Origin: Christiangramia oceanisediminis
GTDB taxonomy: Bacteria; Bacteroidota; Bacteroidia; Flavobacteriales; Flavobacteriaceae
DNA length: 64,000 nt
Direction of reading: 5' to 3'
NCBI RefSeq assembly: GCF_022570735.2
Contig: NZ_JANCNS010000002.1
Coordinates: 806,001 to 870,000, forward strand
Part shown: positions 52,118 to 62,080 of the stretch, piece by piece
Position numbering within the stretch: position 1 is the first letter of the stretch
How the letters are laid out: each line of letters starts with the position of its first letter
Translations under genes and position numbers: made by a program
Notes under the pieces: generated by a model
Seen by the model: the letters and a program-made list of their open reading frames with translations, nothing else
Databases searched by the model: none
What the model was told of the DNA's origin: nothing

Positions 52118-54244
52118 ATGAGCAACGAGAAGAAAGATGCCAAGGAGAAAGACCTTGAAAAGAACACATCAAATGCTGAAGGTAAAACCATGACCACTAA
52201 TCAAGGGGTTAAGGTTAACGACACAAATAACTCCCTTAAAGCAGGAGAAAGAGGTGCGAGCCTGCTGGAGGATTTTATTCTTCGAGAAAAAATCACTCAT
52301 TTTGACCATGAACGTATCCCTGAACGTATCGTACACGCCAGGGGAAGCGGGGCGCACGGTTATTTTGAACTATATGAAAATCAGGAAAAGCTTACCAAAG
52401 CTGGTATTTTTACTGATACTTCCAGAAAAACGCCGGTTTTCGTAAGATTTTCTACGGTAGCCGGTTCCAAGGGTTCTGCAGACCTGGCCAGGGATGTTCG
52501 TGGCTTTGCTGTAAAATTTTATACCGAAGAGGGAGTTTTTGACCTGGTAGGAAATAATATGCCCATATTTTTTATTCAGGATGCCATGAAATTCCCCGAT
52601 CTAATCCATTCGGTAAAACCCGAACCAGACCGCGAGATCCCACAGGCAGCATCAGCCCATGACACTTTTTATGATTTTGTATCCCATACCCCGGAAACCC
52701 TTCATAACCACATATGGGTTATGAGTGACCGCGCCATTCCCAGAAGTTTCAGGATGATGGAAGGCTTCGGGATTCATACTTTTCGCCTGGTTAATAAAGA
52801 AGGCAAATCTCATTTTGTGAAATTCCACTGGAAACCCATGCTAGGTGTAAAATCGGTAACCTGGGATGAAGCCGTAAAACTTCACGGAGCCGATACTGAC
52901 TTTCACCGAAGGGATCTCTGGGATGCTATAGAAGCAGGAAATTATCCTGAATGGGAACTCGGAATTCAGGTGGTACCTGAAGAGGATGAACATAAATTCG
53001 AATTTGATCTCCTGGATCCTACCAAACTAATTCCGGAAGAAATGGTGCCCGTTCAGCGAATTGGAAAAATGACTCTCAACAGGAATCCCGATAACTTTTT
53101 TGCGGAAACCGAACAGGTGGCTTTCCATCCCGGCCACATCGTTCCGGGAATAGATTTTAGTAACGATCCGCTGTTACAAGGCAGGCTGTTCTCTTACACA
53201 GATACCCAGCTCTCCAGGCTTGGCAGTCCTAACTTTCATGAAATTCCCATCAACCGCCCTGTTAATGAAGTTCACAACAACCAACGTGATGCCCATATGC
53301 GAATGACCGTGAACAAGGGAAAAACCGCCTATTTCCCTAATTCGATTGGAGGTGGTTGTCCTCACCTGGCAAAAATGGCTGAAGGCGGATTCACCAGCTA
53401 TGAAGAAAGACAGGACGGAAATAAGGTAAGAGCCAGAAGTGAAAGTTTCAGTGATCACTTTTCACAACCGGGAATATTTTATAGAAGCCTGGAAGAATGG
53501 GAAAAGGAACATGTAGCCGAGGCGTATTCATTCGAACTTGGAAAATGTACCTATGACCATATAAAAAAGCGAATGTTATGGTTGATCAATCAGATCGATG
53601 AAAACCTTGCCGAAAAAGTGGCCGGTAACCTGAGAATGGAAATACCTTCAGAAATTGAAAAACCAGTAAACCAGGCAATCGGAGCCGATGCCGGCTCTAA
53701 AACCAATCAGCCCGGGAAACGAAAAGATTATTTAAAGAATTCAGCCGCATTAAGCCAGACCCATCTAAAATCTGAAAGTATCGAGGCTCGAAAAATTGCT
53801 TTTCTTGTGAGCGACGGCTTTAATGCTTCAGAATTCAGCAAAATGAAAAATGCCCTGGAAAAGGAAAAGGCGGTAGTGAACATCGTGGCAAGTCATGGCG
53901 GTGAAGTTAAATGCAGTGAAAACAAGAAACACAAGGTAGACGCCGCATTGATGACCACCGAGAGCGTGGTTTTTGATGCGCTTTACATTCCCGGGGGCAA
54001 CAAAAGCATAGATTCTTTAATGGAAATTGCCAAAGCCAAAAAATTCATTAATGAAACCATTAAGCATTGCAAGGCGATTGCGATCGATTCTGAAGCTGAA
54101 AAGCTATTCGATGAAACCTATGGTAAGGATTTTAAAAAGGACGACGCGATCTTTATCAATAAAGGGCCGGAAGATTTTATCAAGGCCATTCAGATGCATC
54201 GAAACTGGAAACGAGAAAAAGAAGCTAAAAAGATCCCTGCCTGA
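52118..54244 (+). CDS. katE: Large-subunit heme catalase with C-terminal DJ-1/PfpI-like domain (KatE type)
   Basis: 708 aa, clade 2 catalase. Catalytic H73 is in [35 protein letters not shown] and [14 protein letters not shown] (proximal heme Tyr) follow. After ~residue 560 the DJ-1-like domain starts ([31 protein letters not shown]); the Cys nucleophile of active PfpI proteins is absent ([10 protein letters not shown]), as usual for KatE. The enzyme removes hydrogen peroxide in the cytoplasm. Monocistronic, with a strong terminator behind. Confidence 0.95.
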   Translation: MSNEKKDAKEKDLEKNTSNAEGKTMTTNQGVKVNDTNNSLKAGERGASLLEDFILREKITHFDHERIPERIVHARGSGAHGYFELYENQEKLTKAGIFTDTSRKTPVFVRFSTVAGSKGSADLARDVRGFAVKFYTEEGVFDLVGNNMPIFFIQDAMKFPDLIHSVKPEPDREIPQAASAHDTFYDFVSHTPETLHNHIWVMSDRAIPRSFRMMEGFGIHTFRLVNKEGKSHFVKFHWKPMLGVKSVTWDEAVKLHGADTDFHRRDLWDAIEAGNYPEWELGIQVVPEEDEHKFEFDLLDPTKLIPEEMVPVQRIGKMTLNRNPDNFFAETEQVAFHPGHIVPGIDFSNDPLLQGRLFSYTDTQLSRLGSPNFHEIPINRPVNEVHNNQRDAHMRMTVNKGKTAYFPNSIGGGCPHLAKMAEGGFTSYEERQDGNKVRARSESFSDHFSQPGIFYRSLEEWEKEHVAEAYSFELGKCTYDHIKKRMLWLINQIDENLAEKVAGNLRMEIPSEIEKPVNQAIGADAGSKTNQPGKRKDYLKNSAALSQTHLKSESIEARKIAFLVSDGFNASEFSKMKNALEKEKAVVNIVASHGGEVKCSENKKHKVDAALMTTESVVFDALYIPGGNKSIDSLMEIAKAKKFINETIKHCKAIAIDSEAEKLFDETYGKDFKKDDAIFINKGPEDFIKAIQMHRNWKREKEAKKIPA

Positions 54245-54265
54245 TAATTTTTTCGGAATTAGAAT

Positions 54266-54294
54266 TAAAACCACCTGTACCAGGTGGTTTTTTT
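54266..54294 (+). terminator. Terminator after katE
   Basis: AAACCACCTG pairs perfectly with CAGGTGGTTT, loop TAC, followed by seven T. Confidence 0.9.
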
Positions 54295-54489
54295 ATGGTT
54301 AGACAAATCCACTTGGTATTTCAATACTATTAACCTGAAATTTAAAAATATTCATGAAAAGCTGATCTTCAATGCCATTCATTAATCTGGTAATTGCTGA
54401 TTGCCACCATTATATTTCTAAATTTATTTTGAAATCCATAAATGATACTTAATAAGTAAATTCGTCAATATCATCAATTTGCCTAAAAG

Positions 54490-54525
54490 AAAAACCTCAG
54501 CCTGATATTAAAACCGACTGAGGTT
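54490..54525 (-). terminator. Terminator after the OmpA-like gene
   Basis: AAACCTCAG pairs with CTGAGGTT; on the minus strand a run of T follows (AACCTCAG ... CTGAGGTTTTTC). Confidence 0.78.
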
Positions 54526-54548
54526 ATTCCAGAATGGTTAATAAAAAA

Positions 54549-55196
54549 CTAATCTAATTCTCCTTCTTTCGCTGCCGCGATCATATCGTCATTAGCATAT
54601 ATTCCCAATTCAACCCTTCGGTTCTTGGCACGCTCTGCCTCGGTATTTTCATATTTTGGCTGGGTTTCACCGTACCACTTGGTAGTAAGCCTTGAGGAAC
54701 TTACCCCCTGGCTAATAAGGAAAGCTTCCACGGCCTGGGCTCTTTTTTTGGAAAGTTCCATATTATAAGCTTCTTCCCCGGTATCGTCGGTATGACCCTC
54801 GATAAGAATATTGGTGTCATCGTATTTCTGGAAAACTCCCGCTACACTTCTAAGTTCATCTTTATAGGAATCACTGATCTCTGCAGAATTGATCTGGAAA
54901 GCAAGACTGGAATCGAAGGTCATATTGATCCCCTCTCCTACCCGGTTAACCTCGGCCGTTGGCACAGCCTGTTCAAGCTCCTTCGCCTGGTCGTCCATAT
55001 GCTTTCCGATAAGATTTCCAGCTGTACCCCCAATGGCAGCACCGGCCAGCACACCCCATACGCTTCCTTTAGAAACTGCAGCACCTATTAGGGCTCCACC
55101 GGCCGCACCGGCCGCAGTTCCTTTTTGTTGTTTATTCCAGGAGCCACAGCCCAGACACAAACTAATGACTAAAATCAAGGTGATATACTTTTTCAT
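54549..55196 (-). CDS. OmpA-family lipoprotein with glycine-zipper region
   Basis: 215 aa. Lipobox C17 (ISLCLGCG). Residues ~25-70 are a glycine zipper (GTAAGAAGGALIGAAVSKGS, VLAGAAIGGTAGNLIGKH). The C-terminal OmpA peptidoglycan-binding domain has ILIEGHTDDTGEEAYNMELS and KRAQAVEAFLISQGV, ending AKNRRVELGIYAND. This is the YiaD-like layout. It anchors the outer membrane to peptidoglycan. It lies 13 bases after the TPR gene. Confidence 0.92.
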   Translation of the reverse strand: MKKYITLILVISLCLGCGSWNKQQKGTAAGAAGGALIGAAVSKGSVWGVLAGAAIGGTAGNLIGKHMDDQAKELEQAVPTAEVNRVGEGINMTFDSSLAFQINSAEISDSYKDELRSVAGVFQKYDDTNILIEGHTDDTGEEAYNMELSKKRAQAVEAFLISQGVSSSRLTTKWYGETQPKYENTEAERAKNRRVELGIYANDDMIAAAKEGELD

Positions 55197-55209
55197 AGCT
55201 TTTGCTTTT

Positions 55210-56034
55210 TTAGTTACATACCAGGGCGGCGAACATGTCTTTGTTCATATCCCGCCATCCCATTTCCAGGGCTTTCTGGAGGTCGCCGCAAACAGTCTCC
55301 TTTTCCTGGGCGGTCATTTTTGATTTTAATTCCTGGGCATTGGTAGTCCCATATTGATGTTCCATTTGTTTTAACCGGGCTTCACTCCTTATGATATACA
55401 TTTCCATATCATTCTTACCGGCAGCCTGTGCCTGGTCATAAGCCCTGAAGGCATTATCATAATCATCAAAGTTCACATAGATATCCCCTTCCTGGATCAG
55501 GAAATCAGGATTCCCGGGATCCAGTTCTTTGGCTTTATCCAGGTAATAAAATGCGGAATCGGGTTCATTGAGTTGGCGGCTATACAGCGCTCCCATCAGT
55601 GCATAATTAGAGGCTCGTTGTTGAGTGTTCTGATTCATTTCAGTAAGAGATATCACTTTTTCCAGGGAACTCCTGGATCCCTGTATATCTCCTTTTTTAT
55701 TTTGCGCAATACCTTTCTGGAACCATGCGTTAAGGCTTTCTCCTTTTGTCACATCCAAAGCAAGCTCGGCCTCCCTCATCGCATCGTCGTATTGGCCCAG
55801 GCCATTATAGGCTTCGGCTTTGGCCACGCTTCTTAATTCCCGGGCATCCTTTGTCTTGCATTCATCTGAAAATTCATTCAGAATATTGAGTGCTTCCTGG
55901 TAAGCGTTTTGTTCAAGGGCATTCTCGGCTCGAACATAAATTTCCCGGCATTTCTTTCCCATGGTAAAGGTTTGCGAGTGTAAAGTGTATGCAAAACCCA
56001 AAAAGATCGAGAGAGATAAAGCAATTTTTTTCAT
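55210..56034 (-). CDS. Exported TPR-repeat protein
   Basis: 274 aa with a signal peptide (IALSLSIFLGFAYTLHSQ) and about five tetratricopeptide repeats (ALEQNAYQEALNILNEF, AEAYNGLGQYDDAMREAELA, GDIYVNFDDYDNAFRAYDQA). TPR proteins act as periplasmic scaffolds. The gene precedes the OmpA-like lipoprotein and is probably co-transcribed with it. Confidence 0.82.
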   Translation of the reverse strand: MKKIALSLSIFLGFAYTLHSQTFTMGKKCREIYVRAENALEQNAYQEALNILNEFSDECKTKDARELRSVAKAEAYNGLGQYDDAMREAELALDVTKGESLNAWFQKGIAQNKKGDIQGSRSSLEKVISLTEMNQNTQQRASNYALMGALYSRQLNEPDSAFYYLDKAKELDPGNPDFLIQEGDIYVNFDDYDNAFRAYDQAQAAGKNDMEMYIIRSEARLKQMEHQYGTTNAQELKSKMTAQEKETVCGDLQKALEMGWRDMNKDMFAALVCN

Positions 56035-56242
56035 ACCCTGTAATTTGAATGATCAGAAAAGGGAGAATTAGATCATAATACCCAGATTCAATAGGTATGG
56101 GTTTCAAAACGTAGAAAAAGAGCTTGCTAAATTTAACGAAAAATTGACTTTCAACTATTTGATAAGCAGTTAAATAAATTGGATTAGCATTATTTTATGA
56201 ATTGTTTGAGGTGACACCAGGATTTAGCTAATATTGACCTTT

Positions 56243-57691
56243 TTACTCCAAATCATTGCTGTTGGTTCTGCGGTCCAGGTTGAGGGTGTAACCTAACAAT
56301 AACCCAAAGTTGCCGTATCTGGCTTCGGTGATGGTAGTACTACCTTCAACCAGGTTGATATTAGAAGGATCTATATTACCGGGCTGTTCGTACCTGCCCG
56401 TGTTGCCCGTGCTATACAGCAGGCCAAGACTAATGCTGCTTTGCCGATGATCTAAATTTACTCCTGCCGTAAAATGGTAAATATCCCAGGAACTGATGGT
56501 AGATTTAATACCCGGGCCGTCATTCAGTGATTCATCAAAATAAGAAATGTCGTTCCTGGCGCTTGCCAGTAATGCCAGCGATTCATTTAACTGGTGTTCA
56601 TATCCTATGGCCACATTCAAAACCGATTCTGCTCCTGCCCTGTTCCTCAGGAATCGGTCGCTTTGCAATTCTGGAGCTAATTCTGCGGGTCTCACAAAAG
56701 TACCCGGCATGGGTTCCATGACCTCGTAAGGATCTATCGAGTTGAAATACTGAACTACAATTCCCGCGTAGGACCTACCTTTCGTATAATTGGTTCCGAG
56801 CGCTACAGAAAATGGGGATTTAAAAGTGCTTTTCAATTCAGCCTGGCGGGCGGTGGCCACCCCGCTTATTCGATCATCATCAACAAGTTTCAAATTTCTT
56901 ACCGCGATGTTATTTGCAAGAGTTCCGTTCCCAAAGAAATTAATGGATGGTGATGTAAGGGTTAAACCTGTGCTCCATTCACCACTTCGATAAACCAGCC
57001 CTAATTTGGCTGCATATCGCACATTATAATATTCTACATTCTGATTTTGATTGGCACCTACCAGGGTCCTGTTCTCATCATTCATAAAAACATAGGTAGA
57101 GAAGTTTCGCTGGTAAGAATGAGACCGAACGCTGAAAAGATTACTCAACCCAATAGACCACTTATCATTTAATTGCCTGCCTACACCCAATGCGAGCATG
57201 ATCTCCGAGGTTTTGGTGGTCACTGCCGCTTCTGCTACCAGTTCTTCCAGGCCAGGACTTTCGGTATCATCGATCACCTCATAACTATTATCCAGCCTTG
57301 CAATACCTTTAAAGCTAAAATCTACCGGCGTTATAATGCCGTACCCAATTTTCCATTTTTCATCACCTGTTCGTATCATTCCTCCTGCCAAAAGAGGTAC
57401 AGATCCAATCTGCACGCTTTCAAAATCGGCCTGTTGCCCCAGTGCATTTTCTACCCTTATATTTCCAATGCTATAAGCACTGGCATTAATAGATATGGAC
57501 GAATTCTCCAGGTATCCCAATGCTCCCGGGTTATAAAATATCATGCTGTTATCGTTGGCGCCTCCTAGAACCGCACCCGAAAGAAGTGCAGACCTGGTTC
57601 CGAATTGTTGCGACCAGTAATGAGAATCCTGTGCAGCCAGGCTTAAACATACCCCGATGCAAAGAATGGATAGTTGCAAGGATCTTTTCAT
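56243..57691 (-). CDS. OmpP1/FadL-family outer-membrane transporter
   Basis: 482 aa. A signal peptide (LQLSILCIGVCLSLAAQ) is followed by DSHYWSQQFGTRSALLSGAV and SMIFYNPGALGYLENSSISI, the N-terminal hatch signature of the FadL family in Bacteroidota. A long barrel follows to GNFGLLLGYTLNL. FadL proteins take up hydrophobic molecules across the outer membrane; the ligand here is unknown. The start lies 42 bases from the upstream lipoprotein gene. Confidence 0.87.
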   Translation of the reverse strand: MKRSLQLSILCIGVCLSLAAQDSHYWSQQFGTRSALLSGAVLGGANDNSMIFYNPGALGYLENSSISINASAYSIGNIRVENALGQQADFESVQIGSVPLLAGGMIRTGDEKWKIGYGIITPVDFSFKGIARLDNSYEVIDDTESPGLEELVAEAAVTTKTSEIMLALGVGRQLNDKWSIGLSNLFSVRSHSYQRNFSTYVFMNDENRTLVGANQNQNVEYYNVRYAAKLGLVYRSGEWSTGLTLTSPSINFFGNGTLANNIAVRNLKLVDDDRISGVATARQAELKSTFKSPFSVALGTNYTKGRSYAGIVVQYFNSIDPYEVMEPMPGTFVRPAELAPELQSDRFLRNRAGAESVLNVAIGYEHQLNESLALLASARNDISYFDESLNDGPGIKSTISSWDIYHFTAGVNLDHRQSSISLGLLYSTGNTGRYEQPGNIDPSNINLVEGSTTITEARYGNFGLLLGYTLNLDRRTNSNDLE

Positions 57692-57733
57692 AAGCCTGAA
57701 TTTATATTTGTTTAATCAGCAGGAACCTACATC

Positions 57734-58372
57734 TTATTCCTTCAACACGCCGTCTTCTACAAGTTCCATGATCATCGCTTCGGTATAATCCCTGGCGAAA
57801 GAATCTACATTCGCAGGATTAACTGTTTTTGACTGCGCAGACCAGATCAGTTCTTCTGTCTCTGCATCATACAGGTTGCTTTCCATATAATAGATCTTAT
57901 CTGTAGCATAATATCCAGGATCATAGGTAATTGGATACATAGTATTGTAATAGCTATAAAAACTTCCGTAATAAGGACCATACGCCATGGGTGCATAGGT
58001 GGTATTACCCGGTATATACCTGGTTTCAGATTCTTTGTCTACCAGGGTCACCGTAAAAATCGCATCGGCATTCTGGGCACGAATATTATCCAGGATCTCT
58101 GTCCTGGAAGGTTGATTATCCTGTGTAAAGGTTCGGGTAAAACTCTGTTTGCTGGTAACCGCTTCTATTCCTCGTTCTCTGGCTGCTGAAGCCAGGTTAT
58201 TCTCTATGGCGTTCTGAGCATTTACATTAGGAGTAAGTGCGGCGATATATACCTTCTTATAGGGGCCTTGTGAGGAAATATTATCCTTGGTCCATGCACC
58301 GGTTATCTGCGTGCTTGGTCCGCAGGAAAACATCAGAAAAGTCAATAAAATTGGTAGAAATTTCGTTTTCAT
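57734..58372 (-). CDS. DUF4136-like lipoprotein
   Basis: 212 aa. Lipobox C17 (LLTFLMFSCG). KKVYIAALTPNVNAQNAIEN, IRAQNADAIFTVTLVDKESE and LYDAETEELIWSAQSKTVNP resemble the DUF4136 family. A Tyr-rich stretch occurs near the middle (YGPYYGSFYSYYNTMYPITY). Function unknown. It is the first gene of the 54.5-58.4 kb set. Confidence 0.72.
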   Translation of the reverse strand: MKTKFLPILLTFLMFSCGPSTQITGAWTKDNISSQGPYKKVYIAALTPNVNAQNAIENNLASAARERGIEAVTSKQSFTRTFTQDNQPSRTEILDNIRAQNADAIFTVTLVDKESETRYIPGNTTYAPMAYGPYYGSFYSYYNTMYPITYDPGYYATDKIYYMESNLYDAETEELIWSAQSKTVNPANVDSFARDYTEAMIMELVEDGVLKE

Positions 58373-59044
58373 CTTTCAAATTTTTTAGTAGTTAATATTT
58401 AAGACCGGGCCAGGAAACTAAGCATATCTTTAAATCAAAAGTCACATTTAGCCTGAATCAATACAGAAATTTACTAAATATAACTCATTGACAACATGTC
58501 AAATACAACTTTTTAACAAATATTGGATTGAATTTGAATTTTATCCTGGAGCCCTAATTTTGAATAGGATAAAAATTTAATATTGTCCTAAGTGAACGGT
58601 GTTGAATTGCAGGAGCAGGATCTCAGCGAGTGAAATCCTGGCTCTAAAAAAGAGTTTAAAATAAATTTCCTACTTGAAGATCGCCACTAAAATAATGAGA
58701 ACAAGGCTAACAGATAGGATGATGATTTTGATCTGATCTTCTCTCCCGGTTATGAATTTCATAATAACGCATGTTAAATTACCTAATCTATACGGGGGGA
58801 AAGGTGGGGACTTTCCGTTATATCGCTCATTTACAAAGCATAACGCTTTCAAATATAATATTTTAATATTCGAATTTATAATTTGTTCATGTTAATTTTT
58901 TGGGCAGCTAGGGTTAACCCCCCTTTTTTATCAAAAACGCCAGAAACTGGATTTTTTAATTGTTAATTCTTAAAATTTCCTTAAATAAAAACAATAGGCT
59001 TTGTAGTTTTACGTTCAGTTACAAGCAACAAAAATCCCTACCAC
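58373..59044. other. Intergenic region, 672 bases
   Basis: Mostly AT-rich. It holds a possible 30-codon gene (58670-58762) and a short hairpin GGAAAG ... CTTTCC at 58798-58816. Before the lipoprotein gene at 59045, TAGGCTTTG near 58995 is a one-base-longer variant of the -7 element. No tRNA or larger gene is seen. Confidence 0.5.
58670..58762 (-). CDS. Possible small membrane protein, 30 aa
   Basis: From the ATG at 58762 it encodes MKFITGREDQ followed by IKIIILSVSLVLIILVAIFK, a single membrane helix with a charged head, typical of bacterial small membrane proteins. A longer in-frame start at 58852 adds a less plausible leader. No promoter or terminator is clear. It could be chance in AT-rich DNA. 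Confidence 0.3.
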   Translation of the reverse strand: MKFITGREDQIKIIILSVSLVLIILVAIFK

Positions 59045-59503
59045 ATGAAAAGATTAAAATTTCTTTTAGTCCTTTTTTGCCTATCCCTTTTTATTTCATG
59101 CGATAAAGACAACGACGACCTGGACAAGCCTGTACTGGAAGCCAGGGAATTGAACAGGATCATCATGGATGGTGAATGGCGGGTATCTGAATTTGAGATT
59201 GACGGATCTGATGAAACTGCCCGTTTTGAAGACTATACATTTGTTTTTGAAACCAATAATAATTTATCGGCGAATTCCAGCCTCGACAATTTAGTTGGTA
59301 GCTGGCGCGTCAATATTGATTCGGGGGGCGAATTCGATTCTTTTGATGATGTTGACTTTCATATCTTCTTCGAACCTTCAGCCAAACTGGCTGAACTTAG
59401 CCATAATTATAATGTTATTTCGGCTACAGATAAGTTGGTGAATCTCGAACTTGAAGGACCCCAGGACGGTCCGAGCCTGTTTGTAAGCTTCAGCAAAAAT
59501 TAA
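59045..59503 (+). CDS. Small lipoprotein of unknown function
   Basis: 152 aa. Lipobox C19 (LFISCDKDNDD). The mature part is acidic and looks lipocalin-like in layout (LNRIIMDGEWRVSEFEIDGS, YTFVFETNNNLSANSS, LVGSWRVNIDSGGEFDSFDD), as in many Bacteroidota 'lipocalin-like' proteins. Ligand unknown. It stands alone between two long non-coding stretches. Confidence 0.75.
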   Translation: MKRLKFLLVLFCLSLFISCDKDNDDLDKPVLEARELNRIIMDGEWRVSEFEIDGSDETARFEDYTFVFETNNNLSANSSLDNLVGSWRVNIDSGGEFDSFDDVDFHIFFEPSAKLAELSHNYNVISATDKLVNLELEGPQDGPSLFVSFSKN

Positions 59504-60061
59504 AGATATCAACCAGTTTCGTCAAAGATATTCTCTTTGACCGAACTTACTTCAGCAGCCTGAAATGTCGTGCCAGGCATTTGAGTAGAGCATGAATTTT
59601 TAGGGAAGATTATCCTTCCTGATTAAATTGATGTTCAACCTCTTTATTTCACGAAAACAGGCCTGATTAACAAGCGATAATTGAAATTTGCCAAAAAAGA
59701 ACCTTGTTGGAAATTTTTCGTTCAATAAATCTTACCTCTCCAAATACCAGGATGCGTAAATAGATGGCTATACATAAGGAAGTATAGAAAATCGTCTTGA
59801 ATTTTATTTGCCATTTCCTGATGCTTCAAGTTCCTGAACATTTTGAAGTATCCTTGGTTCGATTTTATGAAATCAACCTGTCTCCACTCGCCGGATATTT
59901 TGGTTTTTGGTGGTTGTTTTGTACACCATACAACATCTTATTCCACGCATTAATTAAATTAGATTATAAATCTTCAAAAAGCATACAGGACATAAAAGTT
60001 AATTTCTGTCTCCACAAAAAACATAAATTCATTTCTTTGTAATAAATCAAATATACCAGTC
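59504..60061. other. Intergenic region, 558 bases
   Basis: An 8-bp perfect hairpin GTCAAAGA ... TCTTTGAC at 59521-59541 follows the lipoprotein stop but has no T-run. An open frame of 81 codons at 59797-60042 has coding-unlike composition. Nothing else is recognised. Confidence 0.5.
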
Positions 60062-61057
60062 ATGAGACCTTATAAAGCTTCAGAAAACAGATACGAAAAA
60101 ATGCAATACAGGCGTTGCGGAAAAAGCGGTATCAAACTGCCTCTTATTTCCCTTGGCCTCTGGCACAATTTCGGTGATCACGACAATCAGGACAATGCCC
60201 GCGAAATTTTAAGGACGGCTTTCGACAACGGGATTACGCATTTTGACCTTGCCAATAATTACGGACCTCCATACGGTTCCGCTGAAAAAAACTTTGGAAA
60301 GTTCTTCAGTGATGATTTTCAGCAATACCGCGATGAGCTTATCATTTCTACCAAGGCAGGTTGGGATATGTGGCCAGGACCATACGGGAATTTCGGATCC
60401 CGGAAATATCTTATCGCCAGTCTTGACCAGTCTTTAAAACGAATGGGGCTGGATTATGTAGATATTTTCTATCACCACAGGCCCGATCCTGAAACGCCAC
60501 TGGAAGAAACCATGGGTGCACTGGACCAGATCGTAAGACAGGGAAAAGCCCTGTACGTGGGAATTTCTCAATATAATGCTGAAGATACTGCCAAAGCAGC
60601 CCGAATCTTAAAGGAACAGGGAACGCCTTTTCTTATCCATCAACCAAGGTACAACATGATGGATCGATGGGTGGAAGATAAACTACTGGACACGCTGGAA
60701 GAAATTGGTATTGGAAGTATCGTTTTCTCTCCGCTGGAACAGGGTATTCTAACCAGTAAATATTTAGGCGGCATTCCGGAAGATTCCAGGGCAGCCAGAG
60801 AGGGGAGTTATCTTGACAAATCCCAAATTACAAAAGAACTGGTCGAGCAGATTACCCGGCTTAACAAGATCGCAGCAGCCCGGGATCAAAGTCTGGCCCA
60901 GATGGCGGTTGCATGGTTGCTGAAAGATGAACGGGTTACTTCGGTACTTGTGGGTGTGAGCAAGGTATCTCAATTAAACGATAACATAGAAGCGCTTAAT
61001 CAGCTGAACTTTTCTGAATCTGAACTTAAAGAAATCGATAGTATCCTGAACTACTAA
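60062..61057 (+). CDS. Aldo/keto reductase (YghZ/GPR-like)
   Basis: 331 aa (beta/alpha)8 barrel of the AKR14-like group. Catalytic residues appear in THFDLANNYGPPYGSAEKNF (Asp, Tyr), IISTKAGWDMWPGPYG (Lys) and DIFYHHRPDPETPLEETM (His). NADPH-binding residues lie in VLVGVSKVSQLNDNIEALN. E. coli YghZ reduces L-glyceraldehyde 3-phosphate and methylglyoxal. The quinone oxidoreductase gene starts 11 bases later, so a two-gene detoxification operon is likely. Confidence 0.92.
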   Translation: MRPYKASENRYEKMQYRRCGKSGIKLPLISLGLWHNFGDHDNQDNAREILRTAFDNGITHFDLANNYGPPYGSAEKNFGKFFSDDFQQYRDELIISTKAGWDMWPGPYGNFGSRKYLIASLDQSLKRMGLDYVDIFYHHRPDPETPLEETMGALDQIVRQGKALYVGISQYNAEDTAKAARILKEQGTPFLIHQPRYNMMDRWVEDKLLDTLEEIGIGSIVFSPLEQGILTSKYLGGIPEDSRAAREGSYLDKSQITKELVEQITRLNKIAAARDQSLAQMAVAWLLKDERVTSVLVGVSKVSQLNDNIEALNQLNFSESELKEIDSILNY

Positions 61058-61068
61058 ATTGAAACTAT

Positions 61069-62040
61069 ATGGGTGAAAAAATGAAGGCGCTCACCTTTTC
61101 GGAATTTGGAGGTCCAGAAGTGATGGAAATCTGTGAAATGGAAAAACCCAGAATTGGTGAAAAAGAAGTGCTTCTCCAAACCAAAGCGATCGGTCTTAAT
61201 TATGCCGATATCTACCGAAGAAAAGGAAATTATCATTTAAAAGGAGAGCCACCCTACATTCCCGGCTACGAAGCTGCCGGGGTGATCGTTGAATCCAGGT
61301 CAGACCGATTCAAGGTTGGGGACCGAATCGCGATTGCAGATGTTGCTTTTGCGAATGCCGAATTCGTTGGAGTTCCGGAAGAGCATGTGATCCCACTTCC
61401 AGATTCGATAGGTTTTGAGACAGCCGCTTCCCTCCTGCTCCAGGGTCTTACTGCTCATTACCTGGCCAATGATAGCTATCATGTTAAAAATAACGACTGG
61501 GTGCTCGTTCATGCTGCTTCAGGAGGTGTAGGCCAGCTGCTTTCAAAATTGGTAAAATCTAAAGGTGGCCGTGTAATAGGTCTAACCCGAAATGAAGAAA
61601 AATTAAAGACCATCCTGGATACCGGTGCCGATCATGCCATTATTCTTGATGAGAACTGGAAAAATAGGGTTTTCGAGATCACGGGGCCAAAAGGTGTGGA
61701 CGTTGCTTACGATAGTGTTGGCAGCAGCCTGATGGACAGTTTTGAAGTGACCAGGGAAACCGGAACGGTAGTGTTTTATGGAATGAGTGGTGGGGACCCA
61801 AAAAAGGTGGATCCCAGGATGCTGATGGATACCAGTAAAACCCTTACGGGCGGAGATCTTTGGGGGTACCTTACCTCTTCTCAAGAGCGTATCAAACGCT
61901 CGAACGCTCTTTTTGAAATGGTTTTGAACGGAAATCTTCAGATCAAGGAACCGGTAAAATTTGCACTTGAAGATGGCCGGGATGCTCATGAATACCTGGA
62001 ATCGGGTAAAAGTTCCAGCAAGGTTCTACTAATTCCTTAA
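61069..62040 (+). CDS. Zinc-free quinone oxidoreductase (MDR superfamily)
   Basis: 323 aa. N-terminal MKALTFSEFGGPEVMEICEM and GLNYADIYRRKGNY, the NADPH-binding VLVHAASGGVGQLLSKL, and no zinc-binding Cys cluster: the QOR (NADPH:quinone reductase) subgroup of medium-chain dehydrogenases. An ATG four codons after the first (MKALTF) matches the family start better than MGEKMKALTF; both remain possible. It ends 17 bases before the stop of the convergent manA. Confidence 0.92.
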   Translation: MGEKMKALTFSEFGGPEVMEICEMEKPRIGEKEVLLQTKAIGLNYADIYRRKGNYHLKGEPPYIPGYEAAGVIVESRSDRFKVGDRIAIADVAFANAEFVGVPEEHVIPLPDSIGFETAASLLLQGLTAHYLANDSYHVKNNDWVLVHAASGGVGQLLSKLVKSKGGRVIGLTRNEEKLKTILDTGADHAIILDENWKNRVFEITGPKGVDVAYDSVGSSLMDSFEVTRETGTVVFYGMSGGDPKKVDPRMLMDTSKTLTGGDLWGYLTSSQERIKRSNALFEMVLNGNLQIKEPVKFALEDGRDAHEYLESGKSSSKVLLIP

Positions 62041-62045
62041 ATAAC

Positions 62046-62080
62046 AACTGCTGGGGTTTAGATATAAACTTCCAGCAGTT
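62046..62080. terminator. Inverted repeat between convergent genes (probable bidirectional terminator)
   Basis: AACTGCTGG pairs with CCAGCAGTT with further inner pairs (GTTTA/TAAAC). It overlaps the last codons of manA. T-runs are weak, so efficiency is uncertain. Confidence 0.45.

Larger units (their letters stand above)
54245..54548. other. Intergenic region between convergent genes, 304 bases
   Basis: It contains the catalase terminator (54266-54294) and the OmpA-like gene terminator (54490-54525). Nothing else is recognised. Confidence 0.6.

Noticed and set aside
58798-58816. Hairpin GGAAAG ... CTTTCC as a terminator
   Set aside because: Short stem and no T-run next to it; no gene end nearby on the right strand.
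59797-60042. 81-codon open frame before the aldo/keto reductase
   Set aside because: Aromatic-rich, low-complexity translation with no family likeness and no promoter or ribosome signal; likely chance in AT-rich DNA.
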